64,000 nucleotides of DNA from Cryptomeria japonica. Taxonomy: Eukaryota > Streptophyta > Pinopsida > Cupressales > Cupressaceae. A program made the translations under genes and the position numbers. Shown here piece after piece: positions 1 to 14,047 of this stretch; the first letter of the stretch is position 1, and each line of letters starts with the position of its first letter. The DNA is taken from positions 246,945,502-247,009,501 of the forward strand of contig NC_081409.1 in the NCBI RefSeq assembly GCF_030272615.1, given 5' to 3'. Below the pieces are notes generated by a model. The model did no database searches. It worked only from the letters and a program-made list of their open reading frames with translations, and had not been told where the DNA came from.

Positions 1-1379
1 TTGCTTATGCAACTGTAGGTATCGATCATTGACTCCACTTGAACCTTCAAGTCTGAGCGTGCTCTATAACCCAACGGTAAAGTGGAAAACTGGAGTTATC
101 AGTCAGACCCTTGTCGTACCATCATTCCTACAAGAACGAGTCCCCAGTCAGGTATCCTTGTATCTTTTTATCCAGTCATGTCGCTCGTTAGCTTTGTTGG
201 TCCTCCGTGTTTTGGTTTGTCGCAATTCGTTGCCCCTGCGTATAGTTTAATAATTATCTATTATTTTGTGAAAGGGATTAATATTATATTTTAATAGTAA
301 TTGAATGCTATTGATTAATTAATTAATAAAATTGAAAGTGTGCAAGATTAAATTAAACTAATTTTGTTGGTGAAATAATTTAATTTATTTTATCCTTGTT
401 GTTAATGATTAATTACATTGAGAAATTAGATATTTATTTCTTGGATTTTATTGTGCTCATGGAAAATTAATTTAAAAAGGAAAATAATATTTATTTATTT
501 TAATTCAAAATTTCATGTGTTGGGAGTTACAAAAATAAATTAAGTGTTGGAATTAATTAGAGGAATCTTGCATGCGTATGGGGAGTTATATTTGGGGAAA
601 AAGCATATCTTTGGATTTTTTTTTGGAATATGAGGGGGGGCGGGGGAGGGTGTAGAAAAGTTTTGAGGGATTCCGGTGAAGTTTTTGTTTGCATATGTAT
701 TTACTGGTTATGGGGTTTTCAAAGGAAATTTGGGGAAAATCTAGTTTTGAAAGAAGATATTAGGGAATAATGGAATTCTGGTTTGGGATTTGCTGGGGAA
801 TTAGTAAAGAGATTTGATAGATTTTGGTTGGAGTTTTCTGGATCTGTGTGCCTTGCGTATCTGATTCACAATCGTGGACTTCTTTGGGAATTACTGCTTC
901 CACCTTTGAATTATTTTCCAGATAGTAGAAAGAGGTAGGTTTCTGATTCTTTTCTTCTTTTGCATGTTAAAATTTCTTCTTAATTTGAATAAAAATCTGT
1001 TTCATTGTTTTATTGAAATGAGAAAATGAAATGGAATTGTCTGTTAATGGGAGGTTTGGGTTTATAGGTTTTTGTATTTGATTCTGAGACTAAAATTGAT
1101 ATCAGGAAAAAAATTCATTTGAAGCCTTGTTTTGTAAAATTTAATTTTTTTTTAAAAATTGGGGTTAAATCATTATTATTTTGTGAATCTGTGTATTGTT
1201 TGGATCATGCATTGGAATGGGTACATTATCACTACCTGGGAATGCTTTTGTGAATCTATGTCTATCTGTGTTTATATATATATATATATATAAGAATCTT
1301 TAATTCATGTTTTGATTTATTTTACCATTTTGTTTTTTTATTTATTTATTTTATTTTTGTCAGCTCTATGTTTCGGGCA
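1..1379. other. AT-rich non-coding stretch
   Basis: I recognise no gene here. The first 250 bases are less AT-rich and carry short open frames on the plus strand without any motif I can place. From about 260 onward the sequence is rich in TTAATTAAT-like words. A short (TA)10 tract lies at 1273-1292. Decayed retrotransposon sequence is likely but not shown. Confidence 0.4.
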
Positions 1380-1565
1380 ATGGGGAGCCCACCCACACTA
1401 TGGGTGGCTCAACCCACAACTGTGGGATGAGCCCATGTTGTGGGGAGCTCACCAACACCGTGGGTGGCTCGACCCACAGTCGTGGGGTAACCCACGTTGT
1501 GGGGAGCCATTCCCACAACCGTAGGGATGGGGACTCACCCATAGTCATGGGCAATCCCCACAACT
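1380..1565. repeat. GC-rich ~60-bp imperfect tandem repeat with GTGGG/CCCAC words
   Basis: About three diverged units begin near 1381, 1441 and 1500. Each starts TGGGGAGC and contains GGGTGGCT or a variant followed by CCCACA. The words GTGGG and CCCAC, which are reverse complements of each other, recur throughout, so each unit could fold into hairpins. The block is clearly more GC-rich than its surroundings. Short open frames on both strands cross it, but they are a by-product of the repeat. Confidence 0.75.
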
Positions 1566-1665
1566 TTTCCCCTCCTTTGTGCTTGGCCGTGTTGACAGTT
1601 TCAACCCAAATCAAATCATTTGCTATGCGATGTTTATAATTTTTCTTGGCAGTTGATGTTGATTA

Positions 1666-3437
<1,772 letters not shown>

Positions 3438-5499
3438 TCAAACATTAGAATTTTAAGGTGTTTGAAACATCTACCCCAACATTCTCCCACTTGTTGTATG
3501 CCTTATAAGAGATAAAGATAGCATAAACACTATCGACTATATACTAAGGGCCAAGAAGTCGATAGATTCACTACACAACTTGAACTTCTCCATGCTTACA
3601 AGTTTTATTACAAATACATAGTATTATTCAAAGTTTTAACCACTTCAATAATCACCCTGCATCATGTCATGAACATTAATTTTCTTGATTTATGCATAAA
3701 AAAATGTGTTCTTTCTAAGCTAATGACACTTGGAATCCAACATCTAATTTGAGTTGTTTGATGAATCAACTCAACATGTAACATAGCATTTGAAGCTAAA
3801 AGGTCTTGTTACAACCATGATTATCTACCGTATAATCTACCTCTATCATAAAAAAATTACCATAGTATACCACTTTGTAATGCCCCTTTTTAAATCTTCC
3901 TTATTTTAAAAAAATTAATAAACCATAACTCATGATAATAGCTACACAATTAACTATGTATGAAATATAATTTAGAAATGATAGCTTAATGGTTTATGAT
4001 ATTGTAATGACTAAAAAATTGGAGGAACATTCAATAGACCAATAAAAGCAACCATGAACTTAAATCTATTACTAATTTCCAATTGTCAACAATCAAAGCA
4101 TGTTAACAAACTCAACACAAAGCATAAATCAACAATGCAAACCCAATGCCGAACTTAAGCAATTGGCTTCCATTTCTCTTCTCCTCCTTGTGACATATGA
4201 TGGTAGTGGCTCTTTGATTCGTACATAATTGTATAGTGATAGCACGAGAATTCGAAGAATGTGGTTGATCATGATTGAGAATGATGTTGAATTTATAGAT
4301 TTTTGAGATTCAAATCGATGATCAAGATTGATTTGACAACATAATGATCAATGGTGGAGAATAGTTGAGACAAGGTAGTTGGGAGATGATCACTCAACAT
4401 GACTGAATTGATTGGCAAGTTAACTGTTTTATCTGCTTAATTAGTGGATAGATGAGTTAGTCAGAAAAAGTGATTTAAAAAATGGTGGGTTGACTGACTA
4501 GTTAGAAAAAGGTGATAGATGATTCAAAGGACAAGTTAGCAGTGAAATTGAGTCATTGGAAGTTAGTCACTTTTGACACGTGATGTAGGAAAATGGATGA
4601 AATTAGCTTTCATTGAATTTGGTTTTCAAAATGTGAGAAATTAAATTAAATAAATAATTTTTTTTATTTAATTAAGAGGACATTATTAGCTAATTAAATA
4701 ATTATTTAATTATGGGAAGATAATTGAAATCAACTTAAATAATGTAAGTAAATAAATGGGATTAAATAAATAATAAGATTATTTAATTAATATTAGAGGA
4801 AAATTAGCTAATTAGCTAATTAAAAATTATTTAATTATGGAGTTGGAGGGAAATTCGAATTTTGAAATTGAAATGGAAGAATGATGTTAGTTTAGAAGAA
4901 TAAAGTCAGATTAATTAAATAATTAAAATTATTTAATTAATAAAGAGGAATAATTAGTAAAATTAGTGTTTGCAAGCGCGAGACATTTTTAGGTATGTAC
5001 AGATATAATTAAGATATTAGACTCAAAATGTATCTCAAAAAATATAGAATTTGTTCTCTTATGTTTGTTGTAAATCTTCCTCCAATCTATAGTGATCACT
5101 CTCTATTTAAATTTCTATTTAAATTCCTTTGAAATGTCTTAGAGTTTTCTTGAAACAGGGATTTTCGTCCACTAATAAATAAAAGCTAAAGTTTTTCATC
5201 CTTTGATTTCAAACCTTGAGGGGTTTCATCCTTAGGTAATTGAATTATGGTTCATGTTTCACATGAAATAATAATATCTCCTAATTCATATCCCCTACTC
5301 ATTGAATTTTCTTTCTTATATACCCTTTTTCTTTAATACACATAACTCCCCGTCTACATGACTTTTTAATTTTCATAAAAAATAGATTTTATTAATTTTT
5401 TTACTTTTTTATAATATCAATTATTTTATCTCAAGCACTCCCTTTATTATTTTTCCTTAAGGATATCATAGGAGAAATGAGGGGGAATTATAGTATTCC
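3438..5499. other. Unassigned AT-rich DNA with two LTR-type junction signatures
   Basis: No gene is seen. On the minus strand, 3494-3474 reads CAAGTGGGAGAA followed by TGTTGGGG. This is the usual polypurine tract and LTR start of many plant Ty1/copia elements, so a minus-strand copia 3' end is likely. At 3876 the plus strand reads TGTAATGCCCC, another chromovirus-like LTR start. From 4620 to 4960 several loosely repeated blocks based on ATTAAATAATTATTTAATTA occur. Confidence 0.35.
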
Positions 5500-5645
5500 A
5501 TTCCCAAAATTTCTTGTCCTCAAGCAATAAAAAATTAGGATGTTAAACATTTCCTCACTCTCCCATGTTGTATCTTCTTTGGGAAGATCTTTCCGTCAAA
5601 TCATATGTTTTTTTATTAAGTGATCCGACAACTCAATATGGCATA
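5500..5645 (-). pseudogene. Ty3/gypsy chromodomain relic (3' end of pol)
   Basis: Read on the minus strand, this stretch contains LPKEDTTWESEE, which matches the conserved C-terminal part of the chromodomain in chromovirus integrases (consensus LVKWxGLPxEDATWExEE). It is preceded by a degraded LIKK and interrupted by a TGA stop. Only this end of the pol gene is visible. It points opposite to the gypsy element that begins a few hundred bases to the right, so it belongs to a different insertion. The short length limits certainty. Confidence 0.5.
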
Positions 5646-5767
5646 ATTTATATGGGTGATTACAAGGTATGTGAGTATTCTTATGTTGTTGGTATTGGAT
5701 ATATTGATGTTGTGTTGTGTGTTTAATGGATTCATTTTATTAGATTATATTACCAAAATGATCAAAC

Positions 5768-6029
5768 TATGGATTTCAAGTTCCAATTAGATGGAAAAGA
5801 AGTTGTTTTGAAAAACCTATCAAATGGGGCTCCAAAAGTGGTGACATAAAAAATAATGGAGAAGAATTTTCAAAGGGGACGAGTAGCACAGGTAGTGATT
5901 GTTTTAATTCACCCTATTAGCTCCTCCAAAGAACAAGGTAGATTTAATTTTGAAATTCAATTTGTTTTGGATAAGCATAGCGTAGTTTTCAATGATATAC
6001 GTCTAAGACTACCTCTAGTGATGAAGGGT
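5768..6029 (+). pseudogene. Gypsy pol, protease-to-RT linker
   Basis: The translation includes MDFKFQLDGKEV and, shortly after, LSNGAPKVVT, which match the segment between aspartic protease and reverse transcriptase in plant gypsy polyproteins. A stop follows, then a frame containing VFNDIRLRLPLV, which corresponds to the F..IP.GLPP motif just before reverse transcriptase. The catalytic protease motif itself is not visible. The piece ends where the insertion at 6030 begins. Confidence 0.6.
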
Positions 6030-6873
6030 ACTCCCCTTACAAACTCAAATACAAGAAACAACATTAGATAAATAAACAAAAAATGCAAGAAATAAACACA
6101 TGCCTTATATTATCGTAAGGAAATGAATTACAACATTAAAAAAGTAACACGCTTCAGCCACATGGGCCTTTGTATTACATACATATGGTAGCTAGAGCTA
6201 CAATCTACACTACAAGAATTGTATTCAGTAACCCTCATTCACCCCTTTATTTTGCACCAATAACCACCTTAGAATGTTTAGGAAAGTATAATTTTTCTTA
6301 TTTTTGGTGCCCAATGGTCCATTAGTTCATTTTTCTCGCCCAGGTGGAATTTCATTAAAACTTGAGTTTTGGTGGCACAACTTCCAGGAGCAATAAATTT
6401 TGACTTGGGCGTTCGATTCTCTATTATAACATATCATTGAAAAGATCACAAAGAGATCTACAATGCCAAATGCATCTACATATATATTTTTCCGGTTTTC
6501 AACCTTTTTTGGGACTTCTAAGGTCCTCGAATTTGAGTTTAAAACTTCATTGGAGAAATTTCTTGAGACCAAATTTTTAATATCTTCCCAATACTGTAGG
6601 ATATTGAGATGATTCTATCACCAATCATTTTATTTTTCAATTTCGCTCCTTGGGGCCAATTTTCATGTCCATACGAACTCGAATATGATGACTTACTAAA
6701 AATAGTAGGTGAATATCTTTGTTCATTTCAAGATTCTAACTATCTACACCTTATATGTGTCATTATGGGCTCCAAAATAACTAAAGAACACTACAAAACA
6801 AAAGGAAAATACAATATTTTTGGGTGATACATGATTTCCCTTACACCAGTGGATGTTCCCGCATCATCTAGAT
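6030..6873. mobile_element. 844-bp insertion inside gypsy pol
   Basis: The gypsy reading frame breaks after a codon run ending in AAGGGT (6024-6029). It resumes after a second AAGGGT (6874-6879), where the translation continues FQHVIELEQD. Joining the flanks at one AAGGGT copy restores the expected gypsy order, so the middle is an insertion with a 6-bp target duplication. No transposase, LTR or clear terminal inverted repeat is visible. CCCTTACA occurs near both ends in direct orientation. The element class is unknown. Confidence 0.55.
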
Positions 6874-8957
6874 AAGGGTTTTCAACATGTAATCGAGTTA
6901 GAACAAGATGACAAGCCAATTATAACCACTCCATTTAGACTTCCAAGAGGATGAAAAGAAGAAAAAAATAAAAAAAATGAGGGAGCTTTTGGATATGGGC
7001 TTTGTCAGACCAAGTACTAATACATTTGCATCATCTTTAGTGCTTGTTAATAAGAAGGATGGTAGTTTTAGGACGTGCATTATAGATTACGAGACACTGA
7101 ACAATATTACAATCAAGAATAGGAACCTCATTCCAAAGATAGATGAACTCATATAAGAGGTAAATGGAGCAATATACTTCAAAATTTATCTGAGATCCAA
7201 GTATCATCAGATTTGCATGACGAAGGCTGTGGAAAAGACAAATTTTCATTGCCACTATCAACACTTTGAATTCTTGGTCATTCCTTTTGGCCTTACAAAT
7301 TTTCCAATAATATTACTATCTTGCATGAACAAGGTATTTTGTTGAAAACTAAAAGATTTTGTTTTGATGTCTTTAAATATAAAATCTTCATATATATAAA
7401 AACATGAGAAAAACACATGGAGCATTTAGACATTATTTTGGGAATTTTGGAGCGAAAATACTTTTATGCTAGAAATACTTAGGAAATGTTATAGGCTCCA
7501 AGGGTGTTCATTTACCTCAACAAAAAATTCAAGAAATCCTAGATTGGCCTCCTCCAACCAATCTAACACAAAAAAAGGCATTTTTTGGACCATGTAATTA
7601 CTATAGAAGGTTTGTAAAGATTTTCTATCTTTTTTTCCCAGCGATTGATTTGACCAAAATGGATCCTTTGTATGGTTAAAGAAAGCACATAAAACATTTG
7701 TAACGTTTAAAGAGGTAATAAGATCATGCCCAATGCTTGCAATTTCTAATTTTTCTCTACATTTTATCGCTAATGTGATGCATCAAAATAATTTATAGGG
7801 GCTTTCCTAACTCAAAAAGGACATCCAATAGAATTTGAGAGCATAAAATTGAGAAAATTAGAGAGATGGTATCCAATCTATGACAAGGAGATGTTGGCAA
7901 TTCTCCATGGCCTTGAAAAATTAACAGTGTACCTTGTGTGTGGAAATTGTATGGTAAAGACTAATCATAATAGTCTTAAGTTCTTTCTAAATAAAAAATA
8001 CTTGAGTGACCACCAATAGAAGTGGGTATGTTAATTGCATGTGCATGATTTTGAAATTGAGTATATTAAAGGAAAGGAAAATGTAGTAGGTAATCCTCTT
8101 TCTAGGAGGCCCACTTTATGTTCCTTGGCTAGTATTTCTGATGATTGAAAAATTTCCATAATGTTAGAGTATGATAAATATTCATTTTCTTATAATAAAT
8201 TGGATGAGTTGGTTGAAGATGACATGTACACAATTTTTGATGGGCTCATTTATTATAAAAATAAGATTTTCTTAGTATCAAGATCTAAGATCATGGATAA
8301 ATACTAAGGGATTTTCATGATACACAATTGAATGATCACACAGGGTACTACAAGACTTACATGCTAAACTAGGAGAGGTTTTCATGGAAGGGTATGAAAG
8401 AGGATGTGCTCAAACACATTAAGAGTACATAAATTGCTAACAAAGCAAAGGTGAACACATTTTCCTTGCAAAATTACTCCAACCACTACCAATTCCTAAA
8501 CAAAAGTAGGAAAACATGTCCATGAACTCTAGTACAGGATTGCACAAGGTTCGAGGTAAAGACTACATTTATGTATTTATAGATAGATTTACAAAGTATG
8601 AACATTTCATTCCTATCATATATCTAAATTAAAAGTATCACATGTAGCAAAGTTATTTTTCAAGGAGGTTTTTAGATTGCAATAAATATTGCTAGCGATA
8701 GATATAGTAGTTTCCTTAGATATTTTTGGAAGGAGATTTTTCACTTGACAAGTATAGAGCTCACACCAGGCACAAGTTACCATCCACAAACATATGGTCA
8801 CATAGAGATAGTTAACAAGTGGATAGAGGGGTACTTAAGAAATTGTCTCAAATAAATAGAAAGCATGGGTGAATAATTGTATCTTGGAGAGTATTGCTAC
8901 AATACCTCTCATTTCATGTCCATCAATATGTATCATTTCTAAAACCTCTATATATGT
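6874..8957 (+). pseudogene. Gypsy pol relic: reverse transcriptase, RNase H, integrase core
   Basis: Reverse transcriptase: VIELEQDDKPIITTPFRLP near 6891, then MRELLDMGFVRPSTNTFASS, LVNKKDGSFR, YHQICM and VIPFGLTN. The YxDD active-site region is lost. RNase H appears between about 7560 and 8110, with NYYRRFVK, WYPIYDKEMLAI and YIKGKENVVGNPLSRRP. Integrase follows, with the core motif ASDRYSSFLRYFWKE and TPGTSYHPQTYGH around 8690-8800. Several stops and frameshifts interrupt it. It ends at the TATGT where copia-1 inserted and resumes at 15499. Confidence 0.85.
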
Positions 8958-10065
8958 TGTTGGCAATATGGATGAATTGATTATGTGTTGCATTGATGTT
9001 TTGTCATTGATGTCAACACTAGCTGTTATGGTTGGATATTGACAGACATGTTTTGGTTACCAGTAGAAGCTATTGTGTTACCAATAAGGGTTTAAGGTTT
9101 AACCGACTGAGCTTTCACTGAGAATGTTCGACATAATGCATAAATGGTGTTGGTGCGACTTCTAGATGGAATCCAGGATGCAGAAAGTGATCCTTGATCA
9201 TGCCTAGATTGATTGAAGATATTGCTTTGGCGTAGTGGACCCAGATTAGGTCTGGTACCTATCTAGGTTATGGACCTATATCATGTTAACGTGTTCTCTA
9301 CATGTTACCAGGATGATCTATGGATTGGTTATTGTTGTTTTGGTCTTAAGCTGACATGGGATATCATTGTAATATGGATGTATGTAATGATCTTATTGTA
9401 ATATCTTTTAGGTGGCCGACCTAATTGGTTTAGGCCTTAGGGTTTGTATAAATTGATGTAAGATCTCATTGTAGATCATGACATGGAATGAAAATGTAAT
9501 GTTCATGGTTGTGGAATGTAATATCATATGGGAAGGAGATTTGGTTGATCATAGGTGATCGAATTGGGTTTAACTAAGAGGTAAAAGGCCTCTGGTATTG
9601 AGCTTAACCAGGACTATAATTAGGCATGGTAGATGCTATCTCTGGTAGTTCATTCTTCTAGATTGTTGTCCAATTATCTTGAGGTGGTTATAACCTTTCT
9701 GTAGTCAGTGAGAGTCTTTTGTAATTAGCAGTACACTCTAGGCAATGTGCCTTCTTGCATGTGAAGGCCCCTTATTGTATCACATACTTTTTGCAGAAGT
9801 ATCATCTGATTATGGGTAGGCTTCCCACCAAGTTTTTCCCTTTACTAGGTTTTCCACATACAAATCATGGTATTATATGGTATGGTTGCATTGTGTTAAT
9901 TCTGTGTTTCATTCTTAAGTTTTATTGCTTACCGATATCTGTTTCTATTATTTCGGTATTCAATGTTTATGTGCTTCGGTTAAAGGTTATGAAGTGGTTT
10001 GATTTATATAATTTGTTAACAACTGATTCACCCCCCCTCTCAGTTGTTCACCGGTTATCCTAACA
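8958..10065 (+). repeat. copia-1 5' LTR
   Basis: It starts TGTTGG and ends TAACA. Near the 3' end it carries CCCACCAAGTTTTTCCC, then GGTTTTCCACATAC, and finally a C-run followed by TCTCAGTTGTTCACC. The same layout is found in the copia-2 LTR and in the solo LTR at 39339-40749. Open frames inside it, such as 9755-10063, are not considered genes. Confidence 0.95.
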
Positions 10066-10067
10066 AT

Positions 10068-10079
10068 TGGTATTAGAGC
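10068..10079 (+). other. copia-1 primer-binding site
   Basis: TGGTATTAGAGC lies two bases after the 5' LTR. It matches the 3' end of plant initiator methionine tRNA (TGGTATCAGAGC) except for one base. Confidence 0.9.
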
Positions 10080-10123
10080 TTTGGTCCTCTTTTGCAGAAG
10101 CTTAACCGCTTGAGGTAGGTCCT

Positions 10124-11236
10124 ATGGCAGCTAATACTTCAAATCCACCGACAACTATTTTCAGAAGAGAAATCCCTAAGCTTGATGGAACAAATTATGG
10201 GATATGGAAAATATGAATGGAGACTCATCTTAGATGTCTTGGAAAGGATATTTGGGAGATCACTAAGAAAGGATATACACCTTATGATCCGACATCTGGC
10301 AATCCTGCTCCTGCAGACCTGGACAAGAATATTGAAAATGATTGCAGAGCTAGAGAAGCCCTCTTGTGTGCACTTACTGATCAACAAATCATGGGATTGA
10401 CTGATAAATCATCGGCAAAGGTTATGTGGGATAAATTGAAAACTCTGAATGAAGGTGATCCTACTGTCAAATTTGCTAAACTTGATGGTTACCGGGTAAG
10501 ATATGAAAACTTGAAGATGGAAGATAATGAAAGAATTGCTACATTTATGGAAATAGTAAATGAGACTATCATGGGAATTCAATGTTGTGGAGGATCTCTG
10601 AGTGAAGATGAAATAGTTTCCAAAGTCTTGAGAGCCCTTCCATTGGCTTACAAGATGAAGGCAACTACAATTAATGAACTAAGAACAATGGCAAACACTT
10701 CAGTTAACGGAGACATTCTGATTGGGAAATTATCTTCTTTTGAGCTTGAAGAATTTGGACCTTCTGGAGCTACAAATTCAAAACCTGCTTTTCATGCATC
10801 GTCATCTACTAACAAAAGTGATTGGAAAGCCTTATATGCAAAGGAATTGGAAGACATGAGGAAAGAGGATGAAGAATTTGAGCAACTTGAAGCCTTATTT
10901 GCTAGAAGAGTACCTAAAGGACTGATAGGAAGTAAGTATGAAGGAAAAACACCTTTTAAATATTTTGCATGTAATAAGATTGGTCATTTTGCATCTAGAT
11001 GTCCTAAAAGGAATACAAGATTTGAAGCGAGAGTTAAGAAATCATTTAAGCCTAATCAAAACAAATATAGATTCAAGAAAAGTAAACAATGCTACATAGC
11101 GGATGAGGAAGGAGTAAGTGATGACTCTGAGGATGAACCGACAATAGACTCTGCTAGTGGATCCGACAATGGAAATGAATGGGTGTTCTATGCTTTAAAA
11201 AAAGATGAACCAGAACCGACTATCAAGAATGAGTAA
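10124..11236 (+). pseudogene. copia-1 gag (capsid/nucleocapsid), broken
   Basis: The frame opens with ATG at 10124 (MAANTSNPPTT) and carries the typical start of plant copia gag, LDGTNYGIWK. A TGA stop at 10214 follows, where a Trp codon is expected. The central part, with ALTDQQIMGLTDKSSAKVMW and YKMKATTINELR, is the UBN2-type gag domain. A zinc knuckle near 10968 reads YFACNKIGHFASRCP; the first Cys of the CX2CX4HX4C motif has become Tyr. A TAA at 11234 ends the piece, after which pol continues in the same frame. Confidence 0.92.
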
Positions 11237-14047
11237 AAGGCCCTGGCAACAAAAGTTGAAGAAAAGGATGAATGGGTAATTGATAGTGGATTCTCACATC
11301 ATATGACTGGAGATAAAAGAAATTTTCTGTCCCTGCAAGAATACAATGGCGGTCAAGTCATATTTGGAGATGACAAAGCATGTATAATCAAAGGTAGAGG
11401 TATTATTTCTCTAGATGGAAAGCATAACACTGATAATGTCTATTATGTAGAAGGTTTAAAGCATAATCTTTTAAGTGTTGGTCAATTGGTGGACAAGGGT
11501 TTCCAACTTCAATTTAAAGATAGAAAATGCAAAATCATTAACAAAATTGGTTTGGAGATTGCAACCGGTACTTAGACTGGAGGTAATATCTTTCATTTGA
11601 ACACTGGTAATAAGACATGTTTGATTGCTCATATTGATGAGAGTTGGCTATGGCATAAGATGTTGTGTCATGTTAATTTTGATTGTATTGTTATGATCCG
11701 TTCAACAAAGGCAGTTAGAGATATACCTAAGATTATAAAGCCTCATAATCCGGTATGTAAGGAATGTCAATTGGGAAAGAAAGTTAGAACTTATTTTAAG
11801 AGCATACTTGATAAATCTAATGATGTGCTTGATTTGATTCACACTGACTTATGTGGTCTAGCAAGGACTAGAAGCTTTCAAGGTGATAGGTATTTCATGC
11901 TCATAATTGATGATTATTCTAGAATGATGTGGGTGACTTTTCTTAGGGAGAAGTCTGAAGCCTTTGAGAAATTCAAAATCTTTAAAGCAAAGGTAGAAAC
12001 AAAAACTGGATTGAAAATCAAATGTCTAAGATCAGATCAAGGCGGTGAGTTCATTTCTCATGAATTTAACAGTTATTGTGAGACAAATGGAATTAGGAGA
12101 CAATTATCTGCACCCCGGACTCCTCAGTAGAATGGAGTAGTGGAAAGGAAGAACATAACCATTTTGGATGTAGCAAGAACTATGATGATGGAATCCAAAT
12201 TGCCTCACATTTACTGGAGAGAAGCAATGAGTACGACAGTCTACACATTCAATAGAGTTCATATCAAAGGTGAAACCAGTAAGACCCCTTATGAATTATG
12301 GTTTGGACATACACCTACTATTAAATATTTCAGAATTTTTGGAAGTAAATGTTATATCAAAAGGGATGATTCAATTGGGAGGTTTGATCCTAGATGTGAT
12401 GAAAGGATATTTCTTGGATATTCAATTCCAAGCAAAGCATATAGATGTTATAACAAAATATTGCAGAAAATTGTGGAGAGCGCAAATGTGAAAGTGGATT
12501 AACAATACATAAATCAATCTATATCATATGACAGGGAACCGACAGTGGAAATGATCATAATTGAACCGACATTTCCTCAACCGGTACAAGAAGCTAAGAC
12601 AGTTACACTAGTACAATAAAAAAACTCAACTGTGACTAATGATTAGAACAATGAACCTAAAGTTCAGAAGACACCAAGGTATGTAAGGTTAAATCATTTT
12701 GAAGATCAAATCATTGGAGATAGGAACAAGGGAGTTATGATAAGAATAAGATTGACAAATGAAGAGGTATGTTTTATTTCTCGAATTGAATTAGCATCTC
12801 TTATTGAAGCTTGTAAAGATAAACATTGGTTAAAGGCTATGAAAGATGAATTAGATCAGATAGAGAAGAATGAGACTTGGACTTTAGTTCCTCGACCTAA
12901 AAATAAGAATGTTATTGGGACTAAATGGGTTTTTAGAAATAAACTAAATGAGGATGGTCAAGTTGTAAGAAACAAGGCTAGATTGGTTTGCAAAGGATAT
13001 TCTCAAATGGAAGGAATTGATTATGGTGAGACATTTGCACCTGTAGCTAGAATTGAAGCTGTTAGACTATTTCTTGCCTATGCAGCTTATAAGAACTATA
13101 AGGTCTATCAAATGGATGTTAAATGTGCATTTTTGAATGGTGAACTAGAGGAAGAGGTTTACATTTAGCAGCCTAATGGATTTTCACTAACAGATGATAA
13201 AGATATGGTTTGTAGTTTGAGGAAAGCTTTATATGGATTGAAACAAGCTCCTAGAGCTTGGTATGCAAGATTGGATAAATATCTTTTGAAGCTTGGTTTT
13301 ACTAAAGGCAGTGCTGATAGTAATTATTATAAGATCACTGATGATGATATTCTTATTATTGAATTATTTGTTGATGATATCATTTTTGGAGGTGAAAATA
13401 AATTGTGCATGGAATTCTCTAATAACATTAAGAATGAATTTCAAATGTCCATGATTGGTGAGATGAGATTTTTCTTAGGCTTACAGATTACTCAAACTGA
13501 CAAAGGTATCTTTATCTGTCAAACTAAGTATTTGAGGGAATTTTTGAAGAAGTTTGGTATGGATAATTCCAAATCGGTAAGTACTCCTATGGGGACAAGT
13601 GAGAAATTATCTATCAAAGATACATGTGCACCAGTAAATCCGACAAGGTATACGTCTATGATTGGTGGTCTGTTATATCTAACTCAGACTAGACCAGATA
13701 TTATGAATGCAGTAAATATTATTTCAAGATATCAAAGTAATCCTAAAGAAAATCATGAATGCGCAGTAAAGAGGATATTCAACTATTTGCAAGGAACAAC
13801 ATAATATGGCTTATGGTATTTTAGAGATGATAACTTCACTTTATGTGCATATACAAATTCAGATTGGGTAGGAGATACTGATGATAGGAAGAGCACTTCT
13901 GGTGGAGCTTTCTTTCTTGGAAATAAATTGGTTTATGTGAATACTAAAGAACAAATTGCAGATATATTCACTAAACCACTGTCTAAGGAATCATTTGAGT
14001 ACCTGAGAGATAGGTTAGGGGTTTCTGCCCCTCCGGCAGAGACTTGA
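11237..14047 (+). pseudogene. copia-1 pol: protease, integrase, RT, RNase H (with an internal deletion)
   Basis: All domains remain in the frame of gag and are broken only by stops (near 11573, 12128, 12500, 12617, 12642, 13166 and 13802). Protease: WVIDSGFSHHMTGD, with Phe where Cys is usual. Integrase: a WHKMLCH and CKEC zinc-binding pair, then LIHTDLCG, RSDQGGEF and a terminal GVVERKN. Reverse transcriptase: [41 protein letters not shown] and FVDDIIFGG (the YVDD box). RNase H jumps from GGAFFLGNKLV straight to YVNTKEQIADIFTKPL near 13935. About 100 residues holding most of the catalytic region are therefore missing. The final stop is TGA at 14045. Confidence 0.95.

Noticed and set aside
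29-250. 73-codon open frame at the left edge
   Set aside because: It begins with TTG rather than ATG, and no recognisable domain is present.
9755-10063. 102-codon open frame
   Set aside because: It lies inside the copia-1 5' LTR, and the matching region of the 3' LTR does not keep it.
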